A DNA stretch of 64,000 nucleotides from Algicoccus sp048820935 (GCF_048820935.1 NZ_JBMERD010000003.1:1-64000); one strand, 5' to 3'. Positions 35,785 to 45,825 are shown, numbered from the stretch's first letter. Program-made: numbers and translations. The notes: generated by a model not told the origin, from the sequence alone.

Positions 35785-37548
35785 TCAGAGATGGGTAAGC
35801 ACCTCGTGTCCGTGCAGAATAGAATGCGATAAGCCCAGTGCAGGCATCAGAACCAGTTGTCCGTAAGCGCTTGCAAGCTTTAAATGTTGTGCTTGGGTCG
35901 TTTCGCAAATAGTGGATTCAGCCATCGCAGCGAGTGCACACCGTCCAAGCATCCAGCCACCAGCCACAAACCCTGTGAGCATCAAAAGTGGTACTGAGGT
36001 GAAATACACCGCTGAACGGTCTGCTTCTTGGCGAGATAGGATGAAGTCTAGACAGCTTTGTAGCGTGTCTGTCGCTTGCTGTAGTTGGAGTCCTAATGTT
36101 TGCAGCATCGACTGTTGAGAATCCGCAAGGGCCTTACACACGGTAAGCATGTCTGCTAATAAGCCCTGCATTGCTTGACCTTGGTCGCGCAGCAATTTGC
36201 GACTCACAAAATCATTGGCCTGAATCGCCGTGGTACCTTCGTAAATCGGGGTGATGCGGGCATCTCGCCACAGTTGGCCAATCCCAGTTTCTTCGATGTA
36301 GCCCATGCCGCCATGAACTTGCATGGCCATGGAAGTGATCTCAACCGCTTGCTCGGTGCACCAACCTTTAACAACGGGAATTAGTAGGTCTGCGCGCACT
36401 TGGGCGCGTTGAGCCGCTTGCGCATCTGCTTGAGTGCTTAGATCAAGTTCAGTGGCGGCTTCTAGTGCGAGTGCACGCATGGCTTGCACGGTGCTTTCCA
36501 TCGTCAGCAATAGTCGTCTGACATCGGGGTGATCTTCGATCATGCCCTGACCACCTGTCTTTAATAGAGTGGAACCTTGGCGTCGGGTGTGTGCGTATTC
36601 GCGTGCGAGCTGAAATGCCCGTTGTGACACGGCAACACCTTGTAATCCGACCTGCAGTCTGGCGTGATTCATCATGGTGAACATGTAGAACAAACCTTGA
36701 TTAGCTTGCCCCACTAGATAGCCGATTGCGCCTTCGTTGTCTCCAAAGGTCATCACCGCGGTTGGACTGCCGTGAATACCGACTTTGTGCTCCAAGGCGG
36801 TACAGACCACATCATTACGCACCGTTTGCCCCTCGGTGGTTTCGATCTGTTTGGGAACCAGAAATAAGGAGATTCCTTTGATGCCTGCTGGGGCGTCAGG
36901 CAAACGTGCTAGCACCAAGTGAACGATGTTGTCGGTTAGATCGTGATCGCCATACGTAATGAAGATTTTGGTGCCAAAGAGTCGGTAATGATCGTCTTCA
37001 GGCACGGCGCGGGTGGTGATTGCAGCCAAATCAGAACCTGCTTGAGGTTCAGTCAGATTCATGGTGCCAGTCCACTCGCCACTCACGAGGCGTTTCAAAT
37101 AACGGGCTTGTAAATCCGCACTCGCATGGCCTTGTACGGCATGAATCGCTCCTGAGGTGAGCATAGGACACAACGCGAAAGACAGGCTGGCACTGTGCCA
37201 CATTTCATTGACATTCATGGACAGAGATTGCGGCAAACCTTGGCCACCCGTTTCGGGTGAGCAGTCTAAACCGTTCCAGCCACCTTTGATGAATTTCTGA
37301 TACGCCTCTCGATAGCCGGGTGAAGTTTGCACCTGATCGGCTTGTAATGAGGCTGGTTGGCGATCACTGGCAGGATTTAGTGGCGCAATGACTTCATTGG
37401 CAAAACGCGCAGCTTCTTCGAGGATGGCGTGCGCAAGATCGGCTGTGATTCCTTCAAACTGCGGCAATGATCGGAGTCTAGATAAGCCAGTGACATGCGC
37501 TTGCAAAAAACGCATGTCTTCAATAGGGGCGTCATAAAGCAAAGTCAT
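35785..37548 (-). CDS. Acyl-CoA dehydrogenase
   Basis: FAD enzyme that introduces the alpha-beta double bond in an acyl-CoA; 587 residues, the long form with a C-terminal extension (acetyl-CoA-dehydrogenase-type C domain) seen in AcdA/DmdC-like proteins. LTEPQAGSDLAAI is the FAD-contact motif. The region GGMGYIEETGIGQLWRDARI and YEGTTAIQAND carries the catalytic Glu of the family. An acyl-CoA ligase gene sits about 1.7 kb away beyond mgtE. The acyl chain specificity cannot be told; names such as DmdC are often assigned by homology alone. Confidence 0.9.
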   Translation of the reverse strand: MTLLYDAPIEDMRFLQAHVTGLSRLRSLPQFEGITADLAHAILEEAARFANEVIAPLNPASDRQPASLQADQVQTSPGYREAYQKFIKGGWNGLDCSPETGGQGLPQSLSMNVNEMWHSASLSFALCPMLTSGAIHAVQGHASADLQARYLKRLVSGEWTGTMNLTEPQAGSDLAAITTRAVPEDDHYRLFGTKIFITYGDHDLTDNIVHLVLARLPDAPAGIKGISLFLVPKQIETTEGQTVRNDVVCTALEHKVGIHGSPTAVMTFGDNEGAIGYLVGQANQGLFYMFTMMNHARLQVGLQGVAVSQRAFQLAREYAHTRRQGSTLLKTGGQGMIEDHPDVRRLLLTMESTVQAMRALALEAATELDLSTQADAQAAQRAQVRADLLIPVVKGWCTEQAVEITSMAMQVHGGMGYIEETGIGQLWRDARITPIYEGTTAIQANDFVSRKLLRDQGQAMQGLLADMLTVCKALADSQQSMLQTLGLQLQQATDTLQSCLDFILSRQEADRSAVYFTSVPLLMLTGFVAGGWMLGRCALAAMAESTICETTQAQHLKLASAYGQLVLMPALGLSHSILHGHEVLTHL

Positions 37549-37584
37549 GCCGTCTGCGTCCTTCTGTGAAGAATAGGCGGAAAA

Positions 37585-39048
37585 TTAAATCAGAAAGAGC
37601 GTAGCCAAACCCAGAAAGATAAAAAATCCCAAAGAGTCCGTCGCAAAAGTCAGTAACACGGATGAACCAATGGCCGGGTCCTTACCGAATCGGGAACGGA
37701 TCATGGGGACAAGGACGCCCACGAGCGCACCAACCAGCATATTACCGATGAGCGCAGCCATCATCACCAAAGCAATTGGTACCGAATCTGAAATACCCCA
37801 GGCAAATAAGCCAGCCACAAAGCTCCCTAGTAATGCCACCATAAACGTCACAGTGATTTCTCGCTTGATGAGCAACCAAGCATTTGCACTGGTGACCCGA
37901 CCGACGGCCAGTGCACGAATGATGATAGTCATTGTCTGGTTACCAGAGTTGCCACCAATCCCAGCCACAATCGACATCAAGAACGCCAGAACCACAATGT
38001 GACTCACAGTGTCTTCAAATCGAGACGCCACATAAGCGGCAATACCGGCTGTACAGAGGTTTAGCAGCAGCCAAGGTGAACGGTTGCGTAAAGCGCGGGC
38101 AAAGGGCGCAAAAATGTCCTCTTCTTGCATACCGGCACGAGACAAAGCCTGCTCATCATTGTCTTCTCGAATCACGTCCACCACGTCGTCAATTGTGACG
38201 CGCCCGACCAGACGGCCACGGTCATCCACCACGGGTGCTGACACCAAGTCATAACGCTCAAAAGCTGAAGCGGCTTCAGCGTCATCGTCATGTGGGTTAA
38301 GTGTCAGATAAGCGGTGCTCATGACGTTGTGAACTGATTCATCGGGATCGTTCACGAGGAGTGCAGTGAGCGGCAAAACGCCAAGCAGGCGATCGACACG
38401 ATCCACCACAAAGATTTGGTCTGTGTGATCGGGCAGCTCAGTGAGCCTTCTGAGGTAGCGCAGTACGACCTCCAGACGAACATCATCGCGCACACGGACC
38501 ATTTCAAAGTCCATGATGCCCCCCACACTGTCTTCTGGGTAGCCCATGGCTTCAATGAGTTGTGCGCGTTCTTTAAGGGTGAGGCCTTTTTGAACTTCGG
38601 CGATGACGTCAGGTGGTAAGTTGGCCACCAAGTCCGCAATCTCGTCGGCGTCCATGTTCTCAGTGGCGGCTACGAGATCGGCGCGATCCATGCTGTCGAT
38701 CAGAGATTGTCTAACCCAATCAGCCACTTCCAGCAACACATCGGCGTCGAACTCAGAGCGCACTAAGTTCCAAATTAATTGACGCTCTTCTTTGGGAAGT
38801 GATTCCAGAATAAACGCAATGTCAGCTGGGTGTAAGTCGTTAACCAGTGTGCGCAACGCGTCTTCGTGTTGTTTTTGCAGCAAGTTGACTTGCACTTTAT
38901 CGCTTGCATCAGATTCTGAGTCGTGACTAGAAATGTTTTCAACAACGGCATGGCGACGTAATTGTTCTTGTACGCGGGCCAGCGCGAGCTGAGCGTCTTC
39001 AGTATCCAGTCGGCGTGCGGTGCTTTGAGTGCGATCTGTGTCAGTCAT
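37585..39048 (-). CDS. mgtE: Magnesium transporter MgtE
   Basis: Mg2+ channel of 487 residues. In order: an N-terminal superhelical domain (about residues 60-170, with LHPADIAFILESLP and EIADLVANLPPDVIAE), a tandem CBS domain (MGYPEDSVGGIMDF to DVVDVIRED), a plug helix, and five membrane helices from about residue 325, including GIGGNSGNQTMTIIIRAL, the pore-helix signature. Mg2+ bound to the cytoplasmic domains closes the channel in characterised members. The acyl-CoA dehydrogenase gene follows 36 bases later and may be cotranscribed. Confidence 0.94.
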   Translation of the reverse strand: MTDTDRTQSTARRLDTEDAQLALARVQEQLRRHAVVENISSHDSESDASDKVQVNLLQKQHEDALRTLVNDLHPADIAFILESLPKEERQLIWNLVRSEFDADVLLEVADWVRQSLIDSMDRADLVAATENMDADEIADLVANLPPDVIAEVQKGLTLKERAQLIEAMGYPEDSVGGIMDFEMVRVRDDVRLEVVLRYLRRLTELPDHTDQIFVVDRVDRLLGVLPLTALLVNDPDESVHNVMSTAYLTLNPHDDDAEAASAFERYDLVSAPVVDDRGRLVGRVTIDDVVDVIREDNDEQALSRAGMQEEDIFAPFARALRNRSPWLLLNLCTAGIAAYVASRFEDTVSHIVVLAFLMSIVAGIGGNSGNQTMTIIIRALAVGRVTSANAWLLIKREITVTFMVALLGSFVAGLFAWGISDSVPIALVMMAALIGNMLVGALVGVLVPMIRSRFGKDPAIGSSVLLTFATDSLGFFIFLGLATLFLI

Positions 39049-39280
39049 GCTTTTATTTGCCTGATTGTGTGCCGGGTCAATCCCCTCTGGACTGACGGCG
39101 ATAGATTGTCGGATGCGAGAGAGTCAAGCATATTTTAATCGTCGTGAGTCTTATTAGCCAGTTACGAATCAGCCTGTGTCGATCGAATAAGGCTCTCCCG
39201 AGCGAAATCGGTTTGTGCTGCTCACCATATCACGCCAGACACTTTATATCAGCACGTTATGAGTTGTTCAATCGATTAAC

Positions 39281-41029
39281 GTGGTCATCAGGCATTATTA
39301 TCGAGCCAAAACCACGATTGTTAGAGCATCAGGTTCATGGGAGAGAAGGTTGGAGAGAAGTCCGCATGATTATTCATCGCTGGTTGCGATGCTGGATGAA
39401 GCCTTTACCAAATACGCACAACGAGTCGCCTGTATACATTTAGGGCATGCTGTGACGTATGAAGCACTCAGTCAGCAGGCTTTTGACTGGGCTTTCTGGT
39501 TGCAATCGCTCAATTTGCCCAAAGGCTCTCGGGTGGCAATTATGTTGCCCAATGTTGCTGCAAGCTTGGCCACAGTTGTAGGCACTTTGCGAGCAGGGCA
39601 TGTGGTGGTGAATGTGAATCCACTGTATACCGCCCATGAATTATCGGGATTGTTGCGAGACAGCCAGCCCTCTGTGATCGTGGTGTTTGAAACGTTTGCG
39701 CACACGTTACAAAAGGTTCAGAGTGATTTGATGCCCGCGCATCAGATTGTCGTTCGTGTCGGTGACCTCTTGCCGCAACCCAAAGCGTGGATGACGAATT
39801 TTGTGGTGAAGACGATTCAACGCAAAGTGCCTGCCTGGAAACTGCCACAAGCCCAGATGTTGATGCATGTTCTGAAGCAGGGACGCGCTTTGAATCAGAA
39901 AGCAGGTGGTGTGCTAAAGCCTTTGCAAGTAAGTCCACAAGATATGGTGTTTTTACAGTACACCGGTGCGACAACGGGCGAACCCAAAGGCGTCATGTTG
40001 TCACATGCCAATATTGTGGCCAATGTGTTACAGATTCACGAAGTGTCTACGCCCGCACTGGGTCATTTACGAAATCGACCGTTGTCAATGCTCACCGCAC
40101 TGCCGCTTTATCATATTTTTGCGATGACTATCTGTGGGTTGTACGCTTTGTTTTCAGGGATGACGATAACCCTTGTGATCAATGCACGCGATCTGCATCA
40201 GGTAGTGTCCGTCTGGAAACAATCACCTCCTGCCATCGTGCCGGGGGTAAATACCTTGTTCAATGCGTTGCTGCATAACCCACAGTTTCGTGAGTTGGAT
40301 TTCTCGAGTTTGCGCTTAACATTTGGTGGTGGCATGGCCGTTCAGGTGAGTGTGGCACAAGCTTGGCAAGCTTTGACGGGTTTGACCATTGTTCAAGGCT
40401 ATGGCATGTCGGAGACTTCACCGGTCATTTCAGCGGTACCGATGGACACCACGCATTTCTTTGAAACCGTGGGATTGCCGTTGATCTGGACGGATATCCA
40501 GGTTTTAGATGAGCATCACAAACCCGTTGTGCAGGGGAAAGTTGGTGAGGTGGCGGTTCGTGGGCCTCAAGTCATGCTCGGCTATTGGCAAGATCCGGCC
40601 CAAACCCAAGCATGTATGACCGACGACGGTTATTTTTTGACGGGTGATATGGGGTTGATCAATGAGGTCGGTCACCTCGTTTTAGTGGATCGCAAAAAAG
40701 ATATGGTGGTGACATCGGGCTTTAATGTGTATCCAGCTGAAATTGATCGCGTGTTTTCTGCGCACCCCGAGGTACTTGAGTGCGCAGCTGTGGGCTTTCC
40801 AGATGCGGTTTGTGGGGAAGTGGTCTGGTTGTTTGTGGTGCCGCGTTCAGAAAACTTACAAGAAGCCGGGTTGCGTCAATGGGCAACTGAGCATTTAACG
40901 CCGTATAAATGCCCACGGGCATTTGTGTTTGTGAAATCATTGCCTAAAAACACAGTGGGTAAAACATTGCGCAGAGCGTTGCGAGCGCAGTATGAGTCGG
41001 GTGAGCTTGAGCAGACTGCGCGCGGCTAA
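39281..41029 (+). CDS. Long-chain acyl-CoA synthetase (FadD-like)
   Basis: AMP-forming ligase activating fatty acids to CoA thioesters; up to 582 residues. The P-loop-like motif is YTGATTGEPKGVMLSH, then GYGMSETSPV, and the C-terminal-domain hinge VDRKKDMVVTSGFNVYPAEID with the late catalytic Lys in LPKNTVGKTLRR. The N-terminus is doubtful: recognisable similarity begins near YSSLVAMLDEAF, and the usual FadD opening with WLKSYPPGVP is not seen. The GTG at 39281 is the furthest start; TTG at 39350 is another. A well-spaced GGAGAGAAG-ATG at 39366 reads a different frame and stops after 25 codons. Confidence 0.88.
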   Translation: MVIRHYYRAKTTIVRASGSWERRLERSPHDYSSLVAMLDEAFTKYAQRVACIHLGHAVTYEALSQQAFDWAFWLQSLNLPKGSRVAIMLPNVAASLATVVGTLRAGHVVVNVNPLYTAHELSGLLRDSQPSVIVVFETFAHTLQKVQSDLMPAHQIVVRVGDLLPQPKAWMTNFVVKTIQRKVPAWKLPQAQMLMHVLKQGRALNQKAGGVLKPLQVSPQDMVFLQYTGATTGEPKGVMLSHANIVANVLQIHEVSTPALGHLRNRPLSMLTALPLYHIFAMTICGLYALFSGMTITLVINARDLHQVVSVWKQSPPAIVPGVNTLFNALLHNPQFRELDFSSLRLTFGGGMAVQVSVAQAWQALTGLTIVQGYGMSETSPVISAVPMDTTHFFETVGLPLIWTDIQVLDEHHKPVVQGKVGEVAVRGPQVMLGYWQDPAQTQACMTDDGYFLTGDMGLINEVGHLVLVDRKKDMVVTSGFNVYPAEIDRVFSAHPEVLECAAVGFPDAVCGEVVWLFVVPRSENLQEAGLRQWATEHLTPYKCPRAFVFVKSLPKNTVGKTLRRALRAQYESGELEQTARG

Positions 41030-41051
41030 ATGTCGCGTGATTATTCGATTT

Positions 41052-41894
41052 TTAAGGTGTCAACTGCATGTGCTGTCGATAGAAAGCAATTAGCTGATCG
41101 TGAAGCGTAGGACCGGAAGCGACCACACGACCTGCTTTAGGCCAATTGTCTTCGGGTAATAACGGGTCAGACACCAAGGCACCGGCTTCTCTGGCAATGA
41201 CTGTGCCAGCAACTACATCCCAGCTTTCGAGCTTTTCTTCGACGTATCCATCAACGCGCGCACAAGCTAACCAAGCAAGGTCTAGCGCAGCAGCCCCGAA
41301 CCGGCGAATACCGCGGGAGGATTGTGCAAGATCATGAATAATGCGCAGATAAGCTTCAAGATCTTCGGGGCGTCTGACCTGAATGCCTGCCGCAATCAAT
41401 GCGTGATCCAGGCTCTGTACATTGGATTGTTGAATGGGTTGCCCGTTGAGGAAAGCGCCTTCACCGCGAATGGCCGTAAACATCTCTTCGCGCGTTGGAT
41501 CATAGACCACACCAAGGATTGGGGTGTCCTCAGTTAGGATGTTTCCGCTGGCGTCTGTGCTGCCTGCGTGGGCCATTAAGCCGATTGAAACCGCAAAATA
41601 ACCCAGTCCATGAAGGTAGTTTGTGGTGCCATCTAAGGGATCAATATGCCAAGTTGCGTGTTTTCCTGACACAGCGCCGGACTCCTCGGCGATAATAGCC
41701 ATATTCGGCGTGCCCTGTCTAAGTGTTTCAATGATGACTTTTTCGGACTGTCGATCGGCTTGTGAGACGAGATCGTTGCGTCCCTTAAAGTCGATGATCA
41801 GAGAATCAGGTTGTTTTTGAAAATCACGTAAGACAGCAGCGCCTGCTCTAGCAGCTTGCGTGGCGAGGTTCAGACAATCGGTCAAAGATGGCAT
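41052..41894 (-). CDS. suhB: Inositol-1-monophosphatase family protein (SuhB-like)
   Basis: A 280-residue Mg2+-dependent phosphatase of the IMPase/FIG superfamily. Metal-binding motifs are complete: IIAEESG (motif 1), WHIDPLDGTTNYLHG (motif 2) and ESWDVVAGTVIAREAGA (motif 3). In E. coli SuhB also binds ribosomal antitermination complexes; whether this one does cannot be read. The protein has a 15-residue stretch (AGSTDASGNILTEDT) inserted after GLMAH not typical of SuhB. It converges on the acyl-CoA ligase gene. Confidence 0.9.
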   Translation of the reverse strand: MPSLTDCLNLATQAARAGAAVLRDFQKQPDSLIIDFKGRNDLVSQADRQSEKVIIETLRQGTPNMAIIAEESGAVSGKHATWHIDPLDGTTNYLHGLGYFAVSIGLMAHAGSTDASGNILTEDTPILGVVYDPTREEMFTAIRGEGAFLNGQPIQQSNVQSLDHALIAAGIQVRRPEDLEAYLRIIHDLAQSSRGIRRFGAAALDLAWLACARVDGYVEEKLESWDVVAGTVIAREAGALVSDPLLPEDNWPKAGRVVASGPTLHDQLIAFYRQHMQLTP

Positions 41895-42087
41895 GAGTTG
41901 TTGAAATCCTTTCAGTCACACTGGGTCGTTTTATAGCTCAGTTGTAGCACGCAAGGCGAGTGCGCGCCAGAATCTGTGAATACAGAAATGTTTGTTGAGT
42001 CGAATGTTTTTGAAGGAGCAGACGTTTGAAGTTTATAAATTGTGCCAATTCCGTCAGAATAAGGGATTGGACGTCTACGGGTTCCGA

Positions 42088-44295
42088 ATGCAAATGAATC
42101 TTGACACACTTGATTGGCTTGAAAGCCGCCCATCCAGACATCTGTTTGATGCCGGAGATGGTTACCATCTCGTCATCGAACCCCATGCGCCGGGAATGTA
42201 TCGGCTGCGGATCGGTCAAGCTGAGGCAGTCCAGGATGATATGCCAGCTAGACCTAGAGCGCGTGCGCTTGCAGAGATGTTGCTGGCGCGACCCGAGGCC
42301 GTTGGTGAAGCAGAGCTGAGCCTTGATGAGGAAACGCAAGGTTGGCTGATTCGTCAGGGGCAAACTGGACTGCTGGTGCGTAAAGCACCGTTTTCTGTGA
42401 CGTTAGTGCAGCTTGATGACGATGATCGGGTGTTGCCGGTGAGTCAAGCTGTCTTAGATAACGTTGTTTCAGACGATGAGCATTGGTCATTTCAGATCGG
42501 TTTGAGCGATGACGAAATGGTCTGTGGTCTGGGACAAGCTCACGACGATGTCGATCGACGTGGTGAGTATATCGATTCTTCGAAACCTGAACATCGAGCC
42601 TTACCGCTGGCATGGAGCCCGCAAGGTTGGGGTGTTTATGTGAACACCCTAGGCCGCGTTGAGCATGATGTCGCAAGTACTGTTGAAAACCAATATCGGG
42701 TGCGAGCGCAACAAAGCGTTTTTGATATTTTTCTTTTTGTGGCAGAGCCCATTGATATCTTGAATCAGTACACCGCGTTAACCGGTCGAGCCGGTCAACC
42801 GTTGCTGTGGGCGATGGGCATCTGGCTGCGTCAACCACGTGAATGTTCAACCAGTGAGCTTTTGACCACCGTGCAGGCATTGCGTGACGCAGGTGTTTGT
42901 CTGGATGCTGTCATGATGCGTGAGCCCATGGCTTGGCGTTTTTCTGATAGCCGCTTGGCGCTGGAGTGGGATTTGACACGATTTGAAGATCCCAAAGCCA
43001 CACTGGAGACTTTTGCTGAAGCGAATGTTCAGCTTTGCCTGCCAACGATTCCAGCGGTGCAAGCTGGTTCGATGACGCAGACTGAAAAGTTAGTCTTTGC
43101 TGAGCTGGAAGATCGGGGTTGGCTATTGGCCGATGACGATACAGCTGATGTTTGGATCACACCAGAACACCCTGTGATGAACAATCAAGATTGTGCTTGG
43201 TTGGATCTGACGAATCGTGATGTGTATCAGCTTTGGGTGGAGCGCCACCGTCAGTTAGCCGAAGAAGGGTTAGGCGCCGTGAGCTGTCAGGCAGCGATCC
43301 CAATCCCGGAAGATGTGACTGCGCGAGGCGGTGAAACGGGTGATTTGTTGCGGGCTGTGTATCCGATTTTGGCAAGAACGTCTCTGTATGATGCGTGTGC
43401 AGGTGACAAGGTGCCACCTGAAGGGGTTGTGTTGACCAGTGATCTGGTACAGGCCGCGCAACGCTATCCCTGGCAATCGCCAATCCCTGTCGAGCAAAGC
43501 TGGGAAGGGATGCGTCAGTCGATTCAGTTGGCGCTGACTGTGGGCTCGAGCGGTGTGCCACTTCAGATGCTTGCGTTGGGTCATGAGGATCAAGATCCCG
43601 AAACACTGGACACAGAACTGTTCTTAAGATGGCTGGCGATGGCCGTATTCTCTGGGAATTTCCAGTTTGAAAGCGCCGCACTCTTATTATCAGAACGTTG
43701 GACACCTGAGGAGCGAAAAATCTTGCATCACTGGATGCAATGGCGTTATCGCTTGGTGCCGTACGTATTAGGTGCGATTGAAGACGCGACACGAACCGGA
43801 TTGCCAGTTCAGCGCTCGATGGCATTAAGTTTCCCACAAGACGCACAAGCCCATGTTTGGGATACTCAATATATGTTGGGGCCCGCCTTGTTGGTGGCAC
43901 CGACCATGCAGCCAGGTACGACAACTGAGATCTATCTGCCTGAAGGCGATGAATGGTGGGATTTGTCAACAGGTTGGCGCTATGAAGGTGGCCAAACACT
44001 CAGTATGGAAATCGACCTAGATAGCATTGCGGTCTTTGGTCGCGAAGGGCACATGCTTTGCCTGGGGCTGAATGTGAATCACACCGGTGAATTTAACTCA
44101 GCACGCCTGTTGGAAGAGGTCTGGATGTTTGGGATGCCCGTTCATAACCCGGTTGTGATGCGCAATAAGATTCGCGTGATGCAGATGCAGGGCTCTAGCT
44201 ACATTAAAGGGCTTGAAGGATTGAAGATTTTGCCGTCTGAGGGGCTGGAGGTGAAGAGGCGTGGTGCGGAGGTGCGTATTTCACCGGCACGTTAA
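42088..44295 (+). CDS. GH31-fold glycosidase homologue with degenerate active site
   Basis: A 735-residue protein with the domain order of glycoside hydrolase family 31 (alpha-glucosidases/xylosidases such as YicI): N-terminal beta domain with GLGQAHDDVDRRGEY, a TIM-barrel from about residue 240 (LWAMGIWL), then YMLGPALLVAPTM and YLPEGDEWWDL of the C-terminal beta domains. The barrel motifs are changed: where YicI has its nucleophile Asp (DFGERIP) this protein reads CQAAIPIP (about residue 400), the acid/base region reads WQSPIPVEQSWEGM (about 462), and SHDIGG reads GHEDQD (about 499). By that alignment, made from memory, both catalytic Asp residues are missing. Start uncertain: in-frame ATG 42004 and TTG 41992 lie upstream. 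No sugar genes are nearby. Confidence 0.8.
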   Translation: MQMNLDTLDWLESRPSRHLFDAGDGYHLVIEPHAPGMYRLRIGQAEAVQDDMPARPRARALAEMLLARPEAVGEAELSLDEETQGWLIRQGQTGLLVRKAPFSVTLVQLDDDDRVLPVSQAVLDNVVSDDEHWSFQIGLSDDEMVCGLGQAHDDVDRRGEYIDSSKPEHRALPLAWSPQGWGVYVNTLGRVEHDVASTVENQYRVRAQQSVFDIFLFVAEPIDILNQYTALTGRAGQPLLWAMGIWLRQPRECSTSELLTTVQALRDAGVCLDAVMMREPMAWRFSDSRLALEWDLTRFEDPKATLETFAEANVQLCLPTIPAVQAGSMTQTEKLVFAELEDRGWLLADDDTADVWITPEHPVMNNQDCAWLDLTNRDVYQLWVERHRQLAEEGLGAVSCQAAIPIPEDVTARGGETGDLLRAVYPILARTSLYDACAGDKVPPEGVVLTSDLVQAAQRYPWQSPIPVEQSWEGMRQSIQLALTVGSSGVPLQMLALGHEDQDPETLDTELFLRWLAMAVFSGNFQFESAALLLSERWTPEERKILHHWMQWRYRLVPYVLGAIEDATRTGLPVQRSMALSFPQDAQAHVWDTQYMLGPALLVAPTMQPGTTTEIYLPEGDEWWDLSTGWRYEGGQTLSMEIDLDSIAVFGREGHMLCLGLNVNHTGEFNSARLLEEVWMFGMPVHNPVVMRNKIRVMQMQGSSYIKGLEGLKILPSEGLEVKRRGAEVRISPAR

Positions 44296-44332
44296 AGGCG
44301 ATCGGAGCCTTAGTCAATTAAAGCATCAGAGT

Positions 44333-44373
44333 AAAAAATCGGGTATGTTCGCAGTGAACATGCCCGATTTTTT
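44333..44373. terminator. Bidirectional terminator between the GH31 homologue and aspA
   Basis: AAAAAATCGGGTATGTTC pairs with GAACATGCCCGATTTTTT around GCAGT (one G-T pair). The T run on each strand makes it fit both convergent genes. Confidence 0.9.
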
Positions 44374-44403
44374 ATAGAAAAAATCTGATGAAATTGCTGT
44401 GCT

Positions 44404-45825
44404 TTAAACGATCGGTGCGCGAGGTGTGGTCAAAGCCTGAGGCATCATAATCTTATCGAGCTTTTCTTTATCGATCAGTTTTTTCTCAAGCACGATGTCG
44501 TAAACCCGCTTGCCGGTTTCTAACGCTTCTTTGGCAACCTGAGTGGCGTGACGGTAGCCAATGTAAGGGCTCAGAGCCGTGACCAGAACAATTGAACGAT
44601 CCATTTGAGATTGCAGTTGTTCGTGGTTAGGTGTAATGCCGTCCACACAGTTCACCTCAAGGGTGTGCATGGCGTTACACAAGTGTGCAATGCTCTGAAA
44701 TAAAGCGTGCGCGATGATGGGCTCGAACGCGTTGAGCTGCAATTGACCGCCTTCTGCCGCCATAGACACGGTCATGTCCAAACCAATCACTTCAAAAGCG
44801 ACTTGGTTAACGACTTCTGGAATTACCGGGTTGACTTTGCCGGGCATGATGCTGGAACCGGCTTGTTTGGCCGGTAGGTTGATATCGCCGATTCCAGCAC
44901 GTGGACCACTCGAGAGTAAGCGTAAATCGTTACTAATTTTAGAGAGCTTGAGTGCAATATGTTTGAGCACACCCGAGAGATGGATAAAAGACCCCATATC
45001 CTGAGTGGCTTCAATCAGGTCACGTGAGGTACACACCGGTAAACCAGTGATGCGGGCCAGATGGCTGCAGACTGATTTTGCGTAGTTGGGGTGTGTGTTA
45101 ATTCCAGTTCCGATGGCCGTCGCGCCCATATTGATTTCGCTGATCAATGGCAATGCTGCGCGAAGTCGAGTGATCAGGTTGTCCATGCTCACGGCATAGG
45201 TCTTAAATTCCTGCCCCAGTGTCATAGGGACCGCATCTTGAAGCTGAGTGCGACCAATTTTAAGAATGTCTTTGAACTCAACGGCCTTGCGATCGAATGA
45301 GGCGCTGAGTGATGTCAGAGCCAACAATAGACGCTCGCAGCCCCGATAGAGAGCAAGTTTAATGGCGGTTGGGTAGACGTCATTGGTCGATTGGCTCATG
45401 TTGACGTGTTCATTGGGGTGCAAGTGCTCGTACTCGCCCCGTTCGTATCCCATGAGTTCAAGTGCACGGTTAGCAATGACCTCATTGGCGTTCATGTTGG
45501 TTGAGGTCCCCGCACCGCCTTGAATCAGATCCACCGTAAAGTGGTCATGCAAATTGCCTTGGATGATTTCTTCACAAGCCTGAATGATGACATTTGCACG
45601 TTTTGCATCGAGCATTTCCAAGTCTTGGTTTGCTCGCGCGCACGCTGCTTTAATCTCTGCCAACGCATTGACCAAATCCGGAACCTGACCAATTGTCTGT
45701 CCGGTGATTGGAAAGTTTTGCATCGCACGTAAAGTGTGCACACCGTAGTACGCCTGCTTAGGCACTGGAAGATCCCCTAGCAGATCGTGTTCGATACGGA
45801 ATTCAGTTGTTTGATCGTTGTCCAT
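44404..45825 (-). CDS. aspA: Aspartate ammonia-lyase (aspartase)
   Basis: Cytoplasmic enzyme deaminating L-aspartate to fumarate and ammonia; 473 residues, close to E. coli AspA (478). The fumarase/aspartase superfamily signature GSSIMPGKVNPVIPEVVNQ is present, with GGAGTSTNMNANEVIANRA and QSTNDVYPTAIK. The closely related class II fumarases differ in these regions; AspA is favoured. The ATG at 45825 has GGAG six bases upstream, whereas the ATG at 45843 would place that ribosome binding site within the gene. A perfect palindrome lies in the probable promoter region. Confidence 0.92.
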   Translation of the reverse strand: MDNDQTTEFRIEHDLLGDLPVPKQAYYGVHTLRAMQNFPITGQTIGQVPDLVNALAEIKAACARANQDLEMLDAKRANVIIQACEEIIQGNLHDHFTVDLIQGGAGTSTNMNANEVIANRALELMGYERGEYEHLHPNEHVNMSQSTNDVYPTAIKLALYRGCERLLLALTSLSASFDRKAVEFKDILKIGRTQLQDAVPMTLGQEFKTYAVSMDNLITRLRAALPLISEINMGATAIGTGINTHPNYAKSVCSHLARITGLPVCTSRDLIEATQDMGSFIHLSGVLKHIALKLSKISNDLRLLSSGPRAGIGDINLPAKQAGSSIMPGKVNPVIPEVVNQVAFEVIGLDMTVSMAAEGGQLQLNAFEPIIAHALFQSIAHLCNAMHTLEVNCVDGITPNHEQLQSQMDRSIVLVTALSPYIGYRHATQVAKEALETGKRVYDIVLEKKLIDKEKLDKIMMPQALTTPRAPIV

